Origin: Lysinibacillus mangiferihumi
GTDB taxonomy: Bacteria; Bacillota; Bacilli; Bacillales_A; Planococcaceae
Reading direction: 5' to 3'
NCBI RefSeq assembly: GCF_003049665.1
Contig: NZ_PYWM01000005.1
Location: 1-64,000 of the forward strand
DNA: 64,000 nucleotides
This document shows, in pieces, positions 1 through 10,854 of the stretch. A program made the position numbers and the translations under genes. Each line of letters begins with the position of its first letter. Position 1 is the first letter of the stretch. A model generated the notes under the pieces. It was given only the letters and a program-made list of their open reading frames with translations. It did no database searches and had not been told where the DNA came from.

Positions 1-44
1 GCCTCTAATTTAAATTCTTTGTCATAACTTTTTCGTTTTGTCAT
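1..44 (-). CDS. IS3-family transposase OrfA, N-terminal fragment (runs off window)
   Basis: The minus strand from 44 reads MTKRKSYDKEFKLE, which matches the usual start of IS3-family OrfA helix-turn-helix proteins (KR-x-Y-x-KEFK-x-EA). An AGGAG ribosome binding site sits at about 55-59, seven or so bases before the ATG. Only 14 codons are visible. OrfA binds the element's ends and, through programmed frameshifting with OrfB, makes the active transposase in this family (family knowledge). Copy completeness cannot be judged here. Confidence 0.7.
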   Translation of the reverse strand, partial: MTKRKSYDKEFKLE

Positions 45-127
45 CTTAGACACTCCTAGTAAATTGTTAAGATTATTATACTTTATAAACTCCCAATTCA
101 CTGTGTCCATAATTTAGACTAACATCA
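1..127 (-). mobile_element. End of an IS3-family insertion sequence
   Basis: Read on the minus strand, this stretch runs from a probable terminal repeat near position 127 through an untranslated leader to the start of an IS3-type OrfA at 44. The right boundary is placed at about 127/128 because the type III Res reading frame becomes recognisable from 128 onward. The rest of the element lies to the left of the window. The exact terminal repeat and target duplication cannot be confirmed without the other end. Confidence 0.65.
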
Positions 128-2728
128 GTTGTACCTTCTGTAGCTATTAAAGAAGGTGTCATGAAGACGTTACAAATGACAAAAGATTATTTTAAGACAC
201 AAATGCAAGGGGTAGTATACCGCGCATTTATGTATGATAGTTCTAAATTAAATGACGTGCAGGCGTTTGCCTCTAGCGATGATGTAGAAATTATGGTTAT
301 TAATATTCAAGCCTTCAATAGTGAAGATAATATTTTCAACCGTAATGATCGTGATAGCTTATATGGCATTTCGCCGAAAGATTACATTGCAGAAACGAAT
401 CCAATAGTTGTCATTGATGAGCCACAAAGTGTAGATAACACGACGAATGCTAAGGCTGCAATCGCTGCGTTAAATCCGTCATTCGTTTTCCGTTTCTCTG
501 CAACGCACAAAGAAGAAGGATATCCTTTACTCTATAAATTAGGGCCAGTTGAGGCGTACCAACACAAACTCGTTAAGCAAATTGAAGTTGCAGGTGTTAA
601 GCGCACAATTGATGGTAATGAAGCTCATTTACAATTATTAGGTATTAAAGCGACAAAGACTTCTGTTACAGCATCCGTAGAGGTTTTAGAAAAAACGAAA
701 ACAGGCATTGTGAAAAAGACTATTTCGTTAAAGAAAAACGATGATTTAGTGAAAAAGACAAAGCTAACTGCTTATGAAGAAATTGGGTATGTACGTGACA
801 TTTCTGCTGAAAAAGATAATGAGTACATCGAGTTTTCAGGTGAGCCAGTTATTATTTATTTAAGCCAAGCACACTTTGCGGATTTAGAAGTAAAGCGGGG
901 TCAAATTCGTAAAACAATTGAAGAACACTTAAATAAAGAGCTGAAACTAAATGTATTAGGGATTAAAGTATTAAGTCTGTTCTTTATCGATAACGTTGCG
1001 AACTATCGAAAATATGATGATGAAGGTAAGCCTTATTTAGGGGAATATGGCCGCATTTTTGAAGAAGAATATAAGGATGTATTAAAATCTCCGAAATATA
1101 GAAAACTGCGTGATTATCATATTCCAGCTGAAGAAGTGCATAACGGATACTTCTCTATAGATAAAAAAGGTAAGTTTAAAAATGGTGGGGAAAAGGATGA
1201 AAGTGCTTTCCAAATCATCATGAAAGACAAAGAAGATTTACTGACGATGTATGATGAAGAAAAAGGGAAGACGAAAACAGCTCATAAATTGCGTTTTATT
1301 TTCTCACACTCAGCCTTAAAAGAAGGATGGGACAACCCAAACGTCTTCCAAATTTGTACGTTAATTGATTCGAAAGATGAACTTACGAAGCGCCAAAAAA
1401 TCGGTCGAGGTCTCCGCATAGCTGTTAATCAAAATGGTGAGCGTGTACATGGATTCGAAGTAAATACATTAACGGTTATGGCAAACGAAAGTTATGAGGA
1501 CTTTGCAAGCGGTTTACAACATGAGTATGAAAAAGATGGCATGGAGTTTGGTATTTTCACGAACGAAACCTTTAGTTCTCTTGTGTTAGAAGTAGATGAG
1601 CTTACTGGATATCTAAAACCTTTAGGTCATGAGTATTCGAAAAAGCTTGTAGAATATTTGACAGATCAAAAATACATTGATTCAAAAGGTAAAGGAACCG
1701 TTGCATTAGCGAAAGCTATTAAAGATCAAGTGTTTGAACTGCCTGAAGAATATACTGTTCTTGCACCAGATATGACGGAGAAGGTTATTGCTACAATTGA
1801 GTTGAAGTTTAATACAGAAAAAGTTGAAATTAAAGATCATGCGAAAAAAGAAACGGTTCGATTAAATAAAGAGGCATTATCTGGACCATTTATCGAACTA
1901 TGGGAACGCATTAAATATAAAACGACTTATTCGATTCATTTTGATAGCGAGCAATTTATTAAAGATGCAGCAGACAAACTACGTGATGAACTCCTAGTAC
2001 GTATTCAAAAACTCGAATATGAGCGCAGGCAGTTAAAAATTGAAGAAGCGGGAATTGAAGAAAAGACTACTGTTAAAACAAGCTTTAGCACGGTTCAGCG
2101 TGAATATATGAAAGCACCAGATATTTTAACAGAGTTACAACAAGATACAAAGCTAACTCGTAAAACGTTAATTGCTATTTTAAAGCAAAGTGGCACGTTA
2201 CATGATTTTAAACGTAATCCACAAATGTATATGTTAGAGGCAGCACGCATTATTAATGCTGCAAAGCGATTAGCGATGGTTGATGGCGTTAAATATGAAA
2301 AACTAGAAACAGAAGAAGTGTACGATCAAAGCTTATTTAATCAAGAAGAGATTGAATCGTATGAAGATAGCATTGTGAAAGTTTCAGACAATCGTTCTCC
2401 TTATGATCATGTTATTGTTGACTCTAACATTGAACGAGCTTTTGCAGAATCGTGCGAACAAGATCCAAATGTAAAGTTCTATATTAAATTGCCAGCAGAT
2501 TTTAAAATCAAAACACCACTCGGAAACTATAATCCTGACTGGGCATTATCTGTTGAAGAAGACGGTAAAGAGAAACTTTACTTTATTGTGGAGACAAAAG
2601 GAAGTACTGCTTCAGAAGATTTACGCAAAACAGAATTACAAAAAATTCGCTGTGGAAAAAAACACTTTGCTGCGATTAATACAGGTATTACATTTAAGCA
2701 AGCAGTTGAACTTGAACAAGTTTATTAA
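128..2728 (+). pseudogene. Type III restriction enzyme Res subunit, 5' end removed by IS
   Basis: This is the helicase/endonuclease (Res) subunit of a type III restriction system, which cleaves DNA after ATP-driven translocation together with a Mod methylase. The first ATG is at 161, but homology-like sequence (VVPSVAIKEGV) continues in frame back to about 128, directly against the IS end. Numbered from the ATG, motif II IDEPQS is near residue 85, motif III FSATH follows, EGWDNPNVFQ (motif V) and QKIGRGLR (motif VI) lie near 405-430, and the C-terminal PD-(D/E)XK nuclease has NPDW near 790 and VETKG near 810. The Walker A segment (roughly the first 100 or more residues of a normal Res) is missing, so the protein should not hydrolyse ATP even if translated. 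The missing 5' part and mod gene may lie beyond the IS, outside the window. The remaining reading frame is otherwise intact, suggesting a recent disruption. Confidence 0.88.
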
Positions 2729-2746
2729 AATTTAGGAGATTATTAT

Positions 2747-2962
2747 ATGGCTGAAATCAAATATGAAGTTGTTGAACACATTGGTGTATTATCTGAATCC
2801 GCAAAAGGTTGGAAGAAAGAAATGAACCGTATTAGCTGGAATGGAAATGCTCCGAAATACGACATACGTGAATGGGCGCCAAATCGTGAGAAGATGGGGA
2901 AAGGTGTTACGTTGTCGGAGGAAGAATTTAATGCATTAAAAATATTAATGAATAATCTGTGA
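2747..2962 (+). CDS. PC4/YdbC-like single-strand DNA-binding protein
   Basis: This 71-residue protein follows the Res remnant by 18 bases with an AGGAG site at about 2733. Its sequence (IKYEVVEHIGVLSES at the start, WNGNAPKYDIREW in the middle, KGVTLSEEEFNALK near the end) fits the PC4/YdbC family, small proteins that bind single-stranded DNA as dimers. Location suggests cotranscription with the restriction gene. A role in restriction is only inferred from position; these proteins are also common elsewhere. The reading frame is complete and of normal family length. Confidence 0.75.
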   Translation: MAEIKYEVVEHIGVLSESAKGWKKEMNRISWNGNAPKYDIREWAPNREKMGKGVTLSEEEFNALKILMNNL

Positions 2963-2972
2963 AATTTACTGT

Positions 2973-3010
2973 ATAAGCATGCCGATTTATGTCGGCGTGC
3001 TTATATTTTT
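2973..3010 (+). terminator. Rho-independent terminator after the PC4-like gene
   Basis: A 13-bp inverted repeat (2973-2985 with 2992-3004, one G-T pair) has a 6-base loop and is followed by ATTTTT. It lies 10 bases after the PC4-like stop codon and separates the Res unit from the helicase unit. Confidence 0.85.
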
Positions 3011-3076
3011 GTAAATATTTCTATATAATTAAGCTGATAGTATGATTTTTTAGTATGCAACAAGGAAGTGAAATTG

Positions 3077-6000
3077 TTGAAGATAGAAATAGGCAGTCAA
3101 GTACGATTGATTACTACGCAACAGATTGGTGTCATCGTAGACATTATTGAAAGACGTGGACAGTACTTATATAAAGTCTTGGTTGATGGAACTATAAAAA
3201 CTATGCAAGCTAAATTTTTTGAATTTTTCATCAACGAAGAATCGTTAATTTATAAGGAAATAGATGAAGCACGTTATGGTAACTTGCGTGATTATGAAGT
3301 TTTTCAAACATGGACTCGATTAAAAAAACCTTATGAAGGAAATCTATATAGTTATTTAAATAGTAAAACAGTTTTTAATCCGTTTCAATTTAAGCCGTTG
3401 TTAAAGTTTTTACAAGGTCAATCGATGGAAAGGTTATTCATCGCAGATGAGGTAGGGGTTGGTAAAACGATAGAAAGTGGCATTATTATTACGGAAATGC
3501 TTGCACGAAAAAAAATCCGTTGGCAAAAACCAGTTATCGTCATCTGTCCAAATATTTTAGGTCCGAAATGGCAAAAAGAAATGCGCGATAGATTTAATCT
3601 AACTTTTCAATTGCACAATAAGGATACCTTTAAATTATTATTAAAAAACATTCAAACTAATCAGCTTCAACCACATCAAATGTTCCATATTGTTAGCATG
3701 CAAATGTTAAGAAGTGAAGAAATGCTATTACTATTAGAGGAACTAAATAGTCAGCAACAAGAAGCTATTTGGTCCTTAGCAATTATAGATGAAGCGCATC
3801 ATATGCGGAATAGTGGAACGAATAGTAACCGTTTAGGACATTTGATAAGTACCTTAAGTGAAATGCTTATAATGCTTTCGGCAACACCATTAAATTTAAA
3901 AGATGAAGATTTATTTCAACTCATGCATATTTTAAATCCTTATTTGTACCCGGATATTCAATCATTTTCAGCGTTAATTGAACCGGTAAAAATATTGAAT
4001 CGATTCATTCAGGATCTTCTATTAAATGATGTATCGCAATTTTCGTACATGCAATTACAAATGTTAGAAATAGATAAAAAGATGAATGGTTTATTTATGA
4101 AGCATGAGCAAATGCAGCAATTGCTTCATAAATTGAGTGGAAATATTCCTTTTCAACCTAAAGAAGTAGCACAGTTTGAGCGAATTTTAAAGTTGTTTAA
4201 TCCTTTAGAAGCTAGCTTTACAAGAACATTAAAAAAAGAAGCCTTGGAACAAGTAGTGGTAAGGGATGTTGTGAAAGTTCCTATATATTTTTCAAAAGAA
4301 GAAAACGAAATTTACGATGAAATCATTGAGTTTGCAACACAGCAATATCAATTAAAGGGCGGTCACCCAAGCGCAATTGGATTTGTAACTAATTTGCCAA
4401 GAAGAATGGCAACAAGCTGTTTACCAGCAATGAAAGAATATTTAACTAAAGGGTTTTTAACAGAAATTATGAATTTTGATGAACCTCTTGAAGATTTAGA
4501 GGATGACTCAATGTTTCACTATGATATATTACCTCAACAATTACAGATACGTTCTCAAGAAATTTGTGAAAAAATTAATGCTTTAACCACAGACACAAAA
4601 TATGATCAGCTACTTATAACGATTAATCATTTGTTTGAAGTTCTAGAAAATAAGCAAATTATCATTTTCTCATTTTTTACAAAAACCATTGCTTATTTAA
4701 AGAAACGTTTAGAAGCTGATGGTTTTTCAGTTGGTGTGATTACAGGGGAAACACCTCTAGTAGAAAATCGTGATCATTTAGGGCGCTATGAGATTATTGA
4801 AAATTTTAAGCAAAAGAAATTCAATATTTTACTTGCGAGTGATGTCGGTGGTGAAGGATTGGATTTCCAGTTTTGTCAGTCAATGCTGAATTATGATTTG
4901 CCATATAACCCAATGAAAATTGAACAACGGATTGGACGTATCGATCGATTTGGTCAGCAAGCTGAAAAAGTGTTTATAGCTAATATGTATCTTGCAAATA
5001 CAGTAGATGAACGAATATATGAATTATTATACGAAAGAGTGAATTTAATCCATGAGAGCATTGGGATGTTTGAACCTATTATTGGAAAAGAAATTGAAGG
5101 TTTGCAGCAGGATTTAATAAAAGGCTCACTAACTGAAAGTCAGCAACAGGAAAAAATGAAAACATTGTTACTGGCTGTAGAGAAGGCCAAACTTGAAAAA
5201 GAACAATTTGATTTACAAAGAAATGATTTGTATGGGGATGATTCCTTTAATTCGATTATTAGCGGAATTACTAAGCAAAATGACTTTTTAACACCTAGAG
5301 ATGCAGCTAAGATTACAGCTTTTTATCTCGAGATGAATAATATCGAGTTTGAATGGCTAGATGATGAACGACTTAAATTTACTATATCACCTATTATATT
5401 AGAGCAGCTAACAACGTTTTTAAGAAAGCCTGGAAATGAAGGACATCAAGAGGAAATGGCTTTGATATTAAAGAGTAAAAAACTAGTTTTTCAATTCAAT
5501 GGAAGTAAGTACAATGAGTTACTAGAAGTTTTTATACCTATCACAGGTTTCTGGATTCGATTTGTGTTAGCAGAGTTAGAAAATAGGTCTGCTTTATACC
5601 GTGTATTTAGATTTGCTGTCTCTTCAAAGGAAATCGGAATGGGATCAGGAAATTATTGTATGCCTATTTTTAATATAGAGGTGAGCGGTGTTCAAGAATT
5701 AAACCATATTGGAATGGTTCCAGTTTGTGAGAAAACAGGAATAGCAGTTGATGTTGATTATCTAGAATTTAGTAAACAATTGTCTAATGTTGAAGAAATA
5801 GATAACTTCGGTCTGTATTTCTTTACACATGACGAAGCAATCGCTGAAGGTCAGTTTGCGATAGAAGAATTTATGGGGAACTATCTCGAAGAAATTCAGT
5901 TTGAGCAAACTATATTAATTGAAACACGTATTCAAGCAATTGAATTAGGCTGTAAAACTCGTGTCAATCGTCTTAAACAAATGATTAACGATTATCTTGT

Positions 6001-6163
6001 AAGTGGGCGTGAGGATGAAAGATATTTAAGGATGTTGAATGGCCAAATAGAAAATGAAAAAAATAGGGCGAATGAAAAAATTGTATCATTAAAGGGAAGT
6101 CAACAAATTGCATATACAACACAATTAATCGGACTAATTGATCTTGTAGTGAAGGGAGAATAA
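3077..6163 (+). CDS. SNF2-type DEAD/DEAH helicase (defence-associated)
   Basis: A helicase of about 1028 residues in the SNF2/RapA-like superfamily 2 group. Walker A is DEVGVGKT near residues 122-130, DEAH (IIDEAHHMR) near 238, LSATPLNL follows, and the helicase-C half carries SDVGGEGLDFQ and QRIGRIDRFGQ near residues 590-630. A long C-terminal region of about 350 residues has no motif I recognise. The TTG at 3077 is chosen because the AAGGAA site at 3062-3067 abuts the in-frame GTG at 3068 and is better spaced for 3077. The next gene begins 4 bases after the stop, so the two are almost certainly cotranscribed. DrmD of DISARM is a related kind of helicase, but the other DISARM genes (a methylase, DrmA, DrmB, DrmC) are absent, so I do not call DISARM. 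Confidence 0.85.
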   Translation: MKIEIGSQVRLITTQQIGVIVDIIERRGQYLYKVLVDGTIKTMQAKFFEFFINEESLIYKEIDEARYGNLRDYEVFQTWTRLKKPYEGNLYSYLNSKTVFNPFQFKPLLKFLQGQSMERLFIADEVGVGKTIESGIIITEMLARKKIRWQKPVIVICPNILGPKWQKEMRDRFNLTFQLHNKDTFKLLLKNIQTNQLQPHQMFHIVSMQMLRSEEMLLLLEELNSQQQEAIWSLAIIDEAHHMRNSGTNSNRLGHLISTLSEMLIMLSATPLNLKDEDLFQLMHILNPYLYPDIQSFSALIEPVKILNRFIQDLLLNDVSQFSYMQLQMLEIDKKMNGLFMKHEQMQQLLHKLSGNIPFQPKEVAQFERILKLFNPLEASFTRTLKKEALEQVVVRDVVKVPIYFSKEENEIYDEIIEFATQQYQLKGGHPSAIGFVTNLPRRMATSCLPAMKEYLTKGFLTEIMNFDEPLEDLEDDSMFHYDILPQQLQIRSQEICEKINALTTDTKYDQLLITINHLFEVLENKQIIIFSFFTKTIAYLKKRLEADGFSVGVITGETPLVENRDHLGRYEIIENFKQKKFNILLASDVGGEGLDFQFCQSMLNYDLPYNPMKIEQRIGRIDRFGQQAEKVFIANMYLANTVDERIYELLYERVNLIHESIGMFEPIIGKEIEGLQQDLIKGSLTESQQQEKMKTLLLAVEKAKLEKEQFDLQRNDLYGDDSFNSIISGITKQNDFLTPRDAAKITAFYLEMNNIEFEWLDDERLKFTISPIILEQLTTFLRKPGNEGHQEEMALILKSKKLVFQFNGSKYNELLEVFIPITGFWIRFVLAELENRSALYRVFRFAVSSKEIGMGSGNYCMPIFNIEVSGVQELNHIGMVPVCEKTGIAVDVDYLEFSKQLSNVEEIDNFGLYFFTHDEAIAEGQFAIEEFMGNYLEEIQFEQTILIETRIQAIELGCKTRVNRLKQMINDYLVSGREDERYLRMLNGQIENEKNRANEKIVSLKGSQQIAYTTQLIGLIDLVVKGE

Positions 6164-6167
6164 ATAG

Positions 6168-9100
6168 ATGCAAAATCCGGCAGAGTTTGAAGCTAAATTA
6201 AAGAAGTTAAAAGAACAGTTTTTTGAAGCTAGTCCTGGTAACGAAGCACTTGGGTATTTACAAATTCTGAGAGAATTTGAAAGTCGTGTGCCGGGGTATA
6301 TGAATTCCCTTAAAGTGTTATCTGATACTACTTATGAAGATAGAAAGCATTTTTTATTAGAGCTTATTCAAAATGCAGATGATGCTCATTATGATACACA
6401 ACCAACTATTCATTTTAAAATTTATAATGATTATTTCGCGATTTCATATAATGAATCTGGATTTAGTATGCAAGATATCTTTGCAATCACTGATACAGGT
6501 GGATCTACAAAAACAACAAGTAAACTAGGTGCAAATTCATTCATTGGAGAAAAAGGTATTGGTTTTAAATCAGTCTTTGCTTTAGCAAAAGAAGTTCATA
6601 TAAATAGTGGATCATGGCATTTTAAGCTAGACAATGAATCATATATAGTGCCTACCATTCTTGAAAATCAATCTTTTACAGAGGGTACGGAGTTAAAAGT
6701 ATATTTTAAAGAAAATGAAAGCATTGAAATTATTGCGGATGAATTGAGAAAGCTGTTGTCGGAGAGATTGGAGTCATTTTTATTTTTGCAAAAGCTGAGT
6801 TATTTTATATTGAGTGATTATCGAAGTAATGAAACGAAAAGATATACTTTAAATATTCAGAAAAGCTCAGACCTCATAAAATTAACTGCAGAGCCAGTAG
6901 GTATTGAGCGTCAATATTTAGTTTACGAGGATGAGCTAGAATTTTCTCCTCACTTAGTAAAGTCTCGTTGGGAACGTTTAACAGCGGATCAACCATTAAA
7001 ACGAACACTGAAGATGGCTGTATTACTAAATGCATACAACCTTGGTATAGAAGAGGGCAGATTATTTTGCTACTTACCAACAGAAGTAACTTTACCAGTA
7101 CCAATATTTTTACAAGTTGATGGGCATTTAAAAGCGGACCGTGAAAGATTACATGATCCACAGGCAAATGAATGGAACCAATATTTATTAAATTATTTGC
7201 CTATATTTTTACAAAAGGCTTATCTACATATTCGTTCTCATATATCAGTTCAGCAATCATTACCAGATATAATGCCTATAGATAAAGGTGGTTCACAGCT
7301 AGCACCTGTAATTAAACGTTTTATTGAATTGATGAAAGAATCGGAGTGGGTTAAAACTAGTGCGGGTTGGAAAAAACCTTCACAAGCAGTCCAGGCTTCT
7401 ACAATGTGGCATCAAATGTTTAATATCGATGAGACCTTACTAAATCATGCAGAGAAAAGAATTTATAAGGAATTTATTGTTGAGGAATGGCAACAAAACT
7501 TACGTTGGAAGCGAGTTTGGGAAGAATATAAAATTAACGAGCTAGATATTACCCAGATGGTAACAATATTAGAAGGAAAGCAATTACATGAACAGATTGT
7601 ATCGGACTACGTGTTATTAACCCAATTGTATCAAAAGATTTATACAGGAATTCGCACACAGTATTCTTGGAGTAATGTGAAGAATAATATAAAGAAGGCC
7701 ATGATATATCCAATTGAAAGACAAGGGTTTCGAGCTATTACTCAATTAAAAGAGCCAAATAAATGTTTCTGGATTTCAAATCGTATGAGAAAAAATCACG
7801 GTTTAAAATTAATAAACGACCTAACGATTATCGATTATAGTTATACGGTGCAACCTACTTCATTAGATGATCCTGAACAACAGCTGATAGCAAAACGCAA
7901 TGAAGCACTAAGAATGTTATTGAAAGAAATTAAGATTGAAGAGTTAAATGAAGATACAATTTTACGCTCTATTCAAATCCCTTATTTAACAAAGCAATAT
8001 GAAAAATGGACTAAAGAGATTGTAGATAATCGTATGCAAGTCTTGTTTACGGTATTTGATGCCTATCGAGCTAAAAGGTCAAATAAGGATGAAAGTTATT
8101 TGAAAGTGTTGTCAGAGTTACGTGAGATGAAGGTTCCCGTAGCTAATAAGAAAATCAAAAAACTTTCCAATGTAATTCTACCAACCAAATTACAACTGAA
8201 AAGTGGCGATGATGCTTATAATAACTCAGGTTTAAGTGAGATAGAATTGCCGGAATATTGGTATTTGTCTGAGTTGAAGATTGAGCAAAGTGGAGAAAGA
8301 TTGGTCCAATATTATATGGAAATCCGAGATTTTTTGGTAGTATGTGGTATTGCTAATAGTCCTCAATTTTTTTTCAAAGAAATGAAATATGACACAGCTT
8401 CTGATTTTAATTATTATAGTCCCAATCGATTTGCAGTTTGGCAAGAAAAAAACAGAAAAGACTATACTAGTAGAAACTCGATTACTTTGCAAAGTGTTGT
8501 ATTAGATCAAGCGACTAGAGATTTATTTAAAAATGGAAAAGCAACTGTAGAAGTTGAGCAACGGTTATATCAAGTATGGCAAAACAATTATTTGAATCAC
8601 ATAGGGAATATTGAAAGTAGTGCCTACTACGAGCCGACACCACCTGGGTTTTTAAAAACAATTTATCATAGACAAAGATCGGAAAAGGAATTACTTATAG
8701 AAGATGAACTCTGGGGTGGATTAGATCGTTATTTTATTCCTTTAACAACGGAGGACGAACGATTAACGAATGCTTCAAAAGCATTACGCCTAAAATCCGT
8801 TAGAGGTTTAAATAAGGCATTGAATTTTTGGGATATTGTGCATGAAAGTCCCAAAAAATATAACACTTTCTATTTAGATACATTAAAAGTGGAAGACATT
8901 TCTATAAAAGAGATTAATCAAGCATGGCGAGTAGCGACACCTGAGCAATGGGATAATTTGCTAGAAGCCACATATGAACTTGCAACCAATCAAGCTGACC
9001 TCACAGAGTTACGAATTATCGATAAAAATACTCAGCAATTGAGAACGATTTTTGATTTTAAATTAGGCGCAGAAATTAATGAAATGACACCCTATATAGA

Positions 9101-10715
9101 GCAACAATACGGGGCAGTTGGTAGGTCATTGGGAGAAAAACTACAACTACCAATGGATTCGGAAATAATTCCTTTATTGGAGAGTTTAGAAGGATTTTAT
9201 TTAGATGAAGACCAGTCTATTGAAGAGAAAAATCAAATCATCAATTATGTTATTAACCAATATGAGTACTTAAATAAAGAGGATCAATTGACTTTACTAG
9301 CTGAGCAGTTAAATATAAAAAAGCGTCAAAATAATCCTAAACAGCTTCTTTATGTTTGTAATAATTTTAATCTTTATCAATATATTTTAGAAAAAGAATA
9401 CTATATTGTTCACATCGAATGTGATGTTCAAAAAGAGGTTATCTATAATAATATTGCAAATGAATTCTCGATGAAGAATGTTGAAGAGTATGGAAAAGTA
9501 TCAGCCGATGATTATTCATTACTAGCGGAAGATGAAAAAACGATATTGATTCAACTATTTAAATTCCAGTTTGAAGAGCTGGAGTTTAATGAATTATCTA
9601 GATTGAAGCGTTTGTTTGATGCTTATGGAGGTATTGAACAAGTAGTAGAGAACATTGTTTATACTAATAAAATTCATAAAAAGATTTTTGACTTCGAAAT
9701 TAATAGCAGTTTGCCATTATATGATACTAGAGAGAAAAGGTTTTATGTTCAAGAAGGCCTATACATTTTTGAAATAGCTGCTCAATGGATAGCGTTTCTA
9801 GAATTTGCACCATACAAAAGTACGCTAAGAGATTACGAATACTACTATCAAGAAATCATTGAAAGGGAACAAGCATTAAGAAAGCCTAAGAAATCAACGA
9901 CTAATCTAAAAGATAGTTCGGGATCAATTAAAGAATTAGATTTAGGAGTAGAAGAATCTATTGTTGTACAAGAACAGCAAAGTAAAGAAAATGTAGTGCC
10001 TAAAGAAAATAATAAAATAGGTTCACCTGAAGATGTTAAAGCAGTTGTCAAAGATCCTCTTGATAAATCTAATACTGAAGAAAATCTCCAATCCGTAGCT
10101 GATTTATTAATTAATGCATTACAACGTGAACAAAATAACGAAGTTGCGGCTACTTATGAACCATGGAAAACAGCAACAGATCCAGAACAGCATTTAGCAA
10201 GTATAGCAATTTTAAAAGAGCGCACAACTGAACAATTAAAAGTGGGTCCTGTTCAAAAAGAAGTAAGAGAACGTGCAAAAAAAATAAAGTCAAATATACA
10301 ATACGTTGATACGACTGCATCTGATCCAAAAAAGTATTTAATACAGGAGTATGGAGGTCGTTGTCAAGTTTGTGCTACTCGTTTAATGATTGGACCTAAT
10401 CAATATTATATTGAAGTTTATCGTTTAGTAGAATACAAGGAAGGCCATGCGTGGCATAATCAGCCATTCAACATTTTAGGTCTTTGCCCGAATTGTCATG
10501 CACTTATGAAGCACGGACAACAGTTAGATTTAACATCTATTATTGAAGAAGCTAAGGCCTTTTTATTACAAGAAACAGCCCCGCAAGAAATAGAATTATA
10601 TAACGGCGATTTCTATAATATCCCATGCGAAATCAATGGAGAAGAAGGTTCAATCGTTATTTCGCAGCAACATTTGAATTATTTTGCAATGTTTATTTCA
10701 TTGGAAGAAGAGTAA
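6168..10715 (+). CDS. Giant sacsin/Hsp90-like ATPase with C-terminal HNH-type zinc site
   Basis: A 1515-residue protein. The N-terminal 250 residues are a GHKL (Hsp90/histidine-kinase type) ATPase: N-box ELIQNADDA near 65-73, a phosphate-binding lid region with TDTGGSTK near 108-115, and GEKGIGFKS near 127-135, as in sacsin-like bacterial proteins. The long middle is predicted mostly helical with no motif I know. A low-complexity hydrophilic linker lies around 1235-1330. The C-terminus has CQVC near 1398 and LCPNCHALMKHG near 1438-1449, an HNH-like/zinc arrangement seen at the end of many sacsin-like or DUF3883-type defence ATPases. It starts 4 bases after the helicase with an AAGGGAGA site. 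I infer a two-component helicase/GHKL-ATPase antiviral unit with nuclease output. Nuclease activity is unproven; the C-terminal site could be structural. Confidence 0.8.
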   Translation: MQNPAEFEAKLKKLKEQFFEASPGNEALGYLQILREFESRVPGYMNSLKVLSDTTYEDRKHFLLELIQNADDAHYDTQPTIHFKIYNDYFAISYNESGFSMQDIFAITDTGGSTKTTSKLGANSFIGEKGIGFKSVFALAKEVHINSGSWHFKLDNESYIVPTILENQSFTEGTELKVYFKENESIEIIADELRKLLSERLESFLFLQKLSYFILSDYRSNETKRYTLNIQKSSDLIKLTAEPVGIERQYLVYEDELEFSPHLVKSRWERLTADQPLKRTLKMAVLLNAYNLGIEEGRLFCYLPTEVTLPVPIFLQVDGHLKADRERLHDPQANEWNQYLLNYLPIFLQKAYLHIRSHISVQQSLPDIMPIDKGGSQLAPVIKRFIELMKESEWVKTSAGWKKPSQAVQASTMWHQMFNIDETLLNHAEKRIYKEFIVEEWQQNLRWKRVWEEYKINELDITQMVTILEGKQLHEQIVSDYVLLTQLYQKIYTGIRTQYSWSNVKNNIKKAMIYPIERQGFRAITQLKEPNKCFWISNRMRKNHGLKLINDLTIIDYSYTVQPTSLDDPEQQLIAKRNEALRMLLKEIKIEELNEDTILRSIQIPYLTKQYEKWTKEIVDNRMQVLFTVFDAYRAKRSNKDESYLKVLSELREMKVPVANKKIKKLSNVILPTKLQLKSGDDAYNNSGLSEIELPEYWYLSELKIEQSGERLVQYYMEIRDFLVVCGIANSPQFFFKEMKYDTASDFNYYSPNRFAVWQEKNRKDYTSRNSITLQSVVLDQATRDLFKNGKATVEVEQRLYQVWQNNYLNHIGNIESSAYYEPTPPGFLKTIYHRQRSEKELLIEDELWGGLDRYFIPLTTEDERLTNASKALRLKSVRGLNKALNFWDIVHESPKKYNTFYLDTLKVEDISIKEINQAWRVATPEQWDNLLEATYELATNQADLTELRIIDKNTQQLRTIFDFKLGAEINEMTPYIEQQYGAVGRSLGEKLQLPMDSEIIPLLESLEGFYLDEDQSIEEKNQIINYVINQYEYLNKEDQLTLLAEQLNIKKRQNNPKQLLYVCNNFNLYQYILEKEYYIVHIECDVQKEVIYNNIANEFSMKNVEEYGKVSADDYSLLAEDEKTILIQLFKFQFEELEFNELSRLKRLFDAYGGIEQVVENIVYTNKIHKKIFDFEINSSLPLYDTREKRFYVQEGLYIFEIAAQWIAFLEFAPYKSTLRDYEYYYQEIIEREQALRKPKKSTTNLKDSSGSIKELDLGVEESIVVQEQQSKENVVPKENNKIGSPEDVKAVVKDPLDKSNTEENLQSVADLLINALQREQNNEVAATYEPWKTATDPEQHLASIAILKERTTEQLKVGPVQKEVRERAKKIKSNIQYVDTTASDPKKYLIQEYGGRCQVCATRLMIGPNQYYIEVYRLVEYKEGHAWHNQPFNILGLCPNCHALMKHGQQLDLTSIIEEAKAFLLQETAPQEIELYNGDFYNIPCEINGEEGSIVISQQHLNYFAMFISLEEE

Positions 10716-10793
10716 CATGCCTATAATATCTAGATTGGTTATTGGTTATTGGTTTCAGCAGAAATGGCTTATTAGATCAACTATAACCTTAAG

Positions 10794-10830
10794 AAAGCGT
10801 ATCATGTTTTTATTCTGATACGCTTTCATT
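10794..10830 (+). terminator. Rho-independent terminator before the JAMM gene
   Basis: A perfect 11-bp stem (10794-10804 with 10816-10826) closes an 11-base loop; a weak T-run follows. It separates the helicase/ATPase unit from the JAMM/DUF4145 pair. Confidence 0.75.
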
Positions 10831-10854
10831 TTAAATATAATGGAGGGATTTTTT

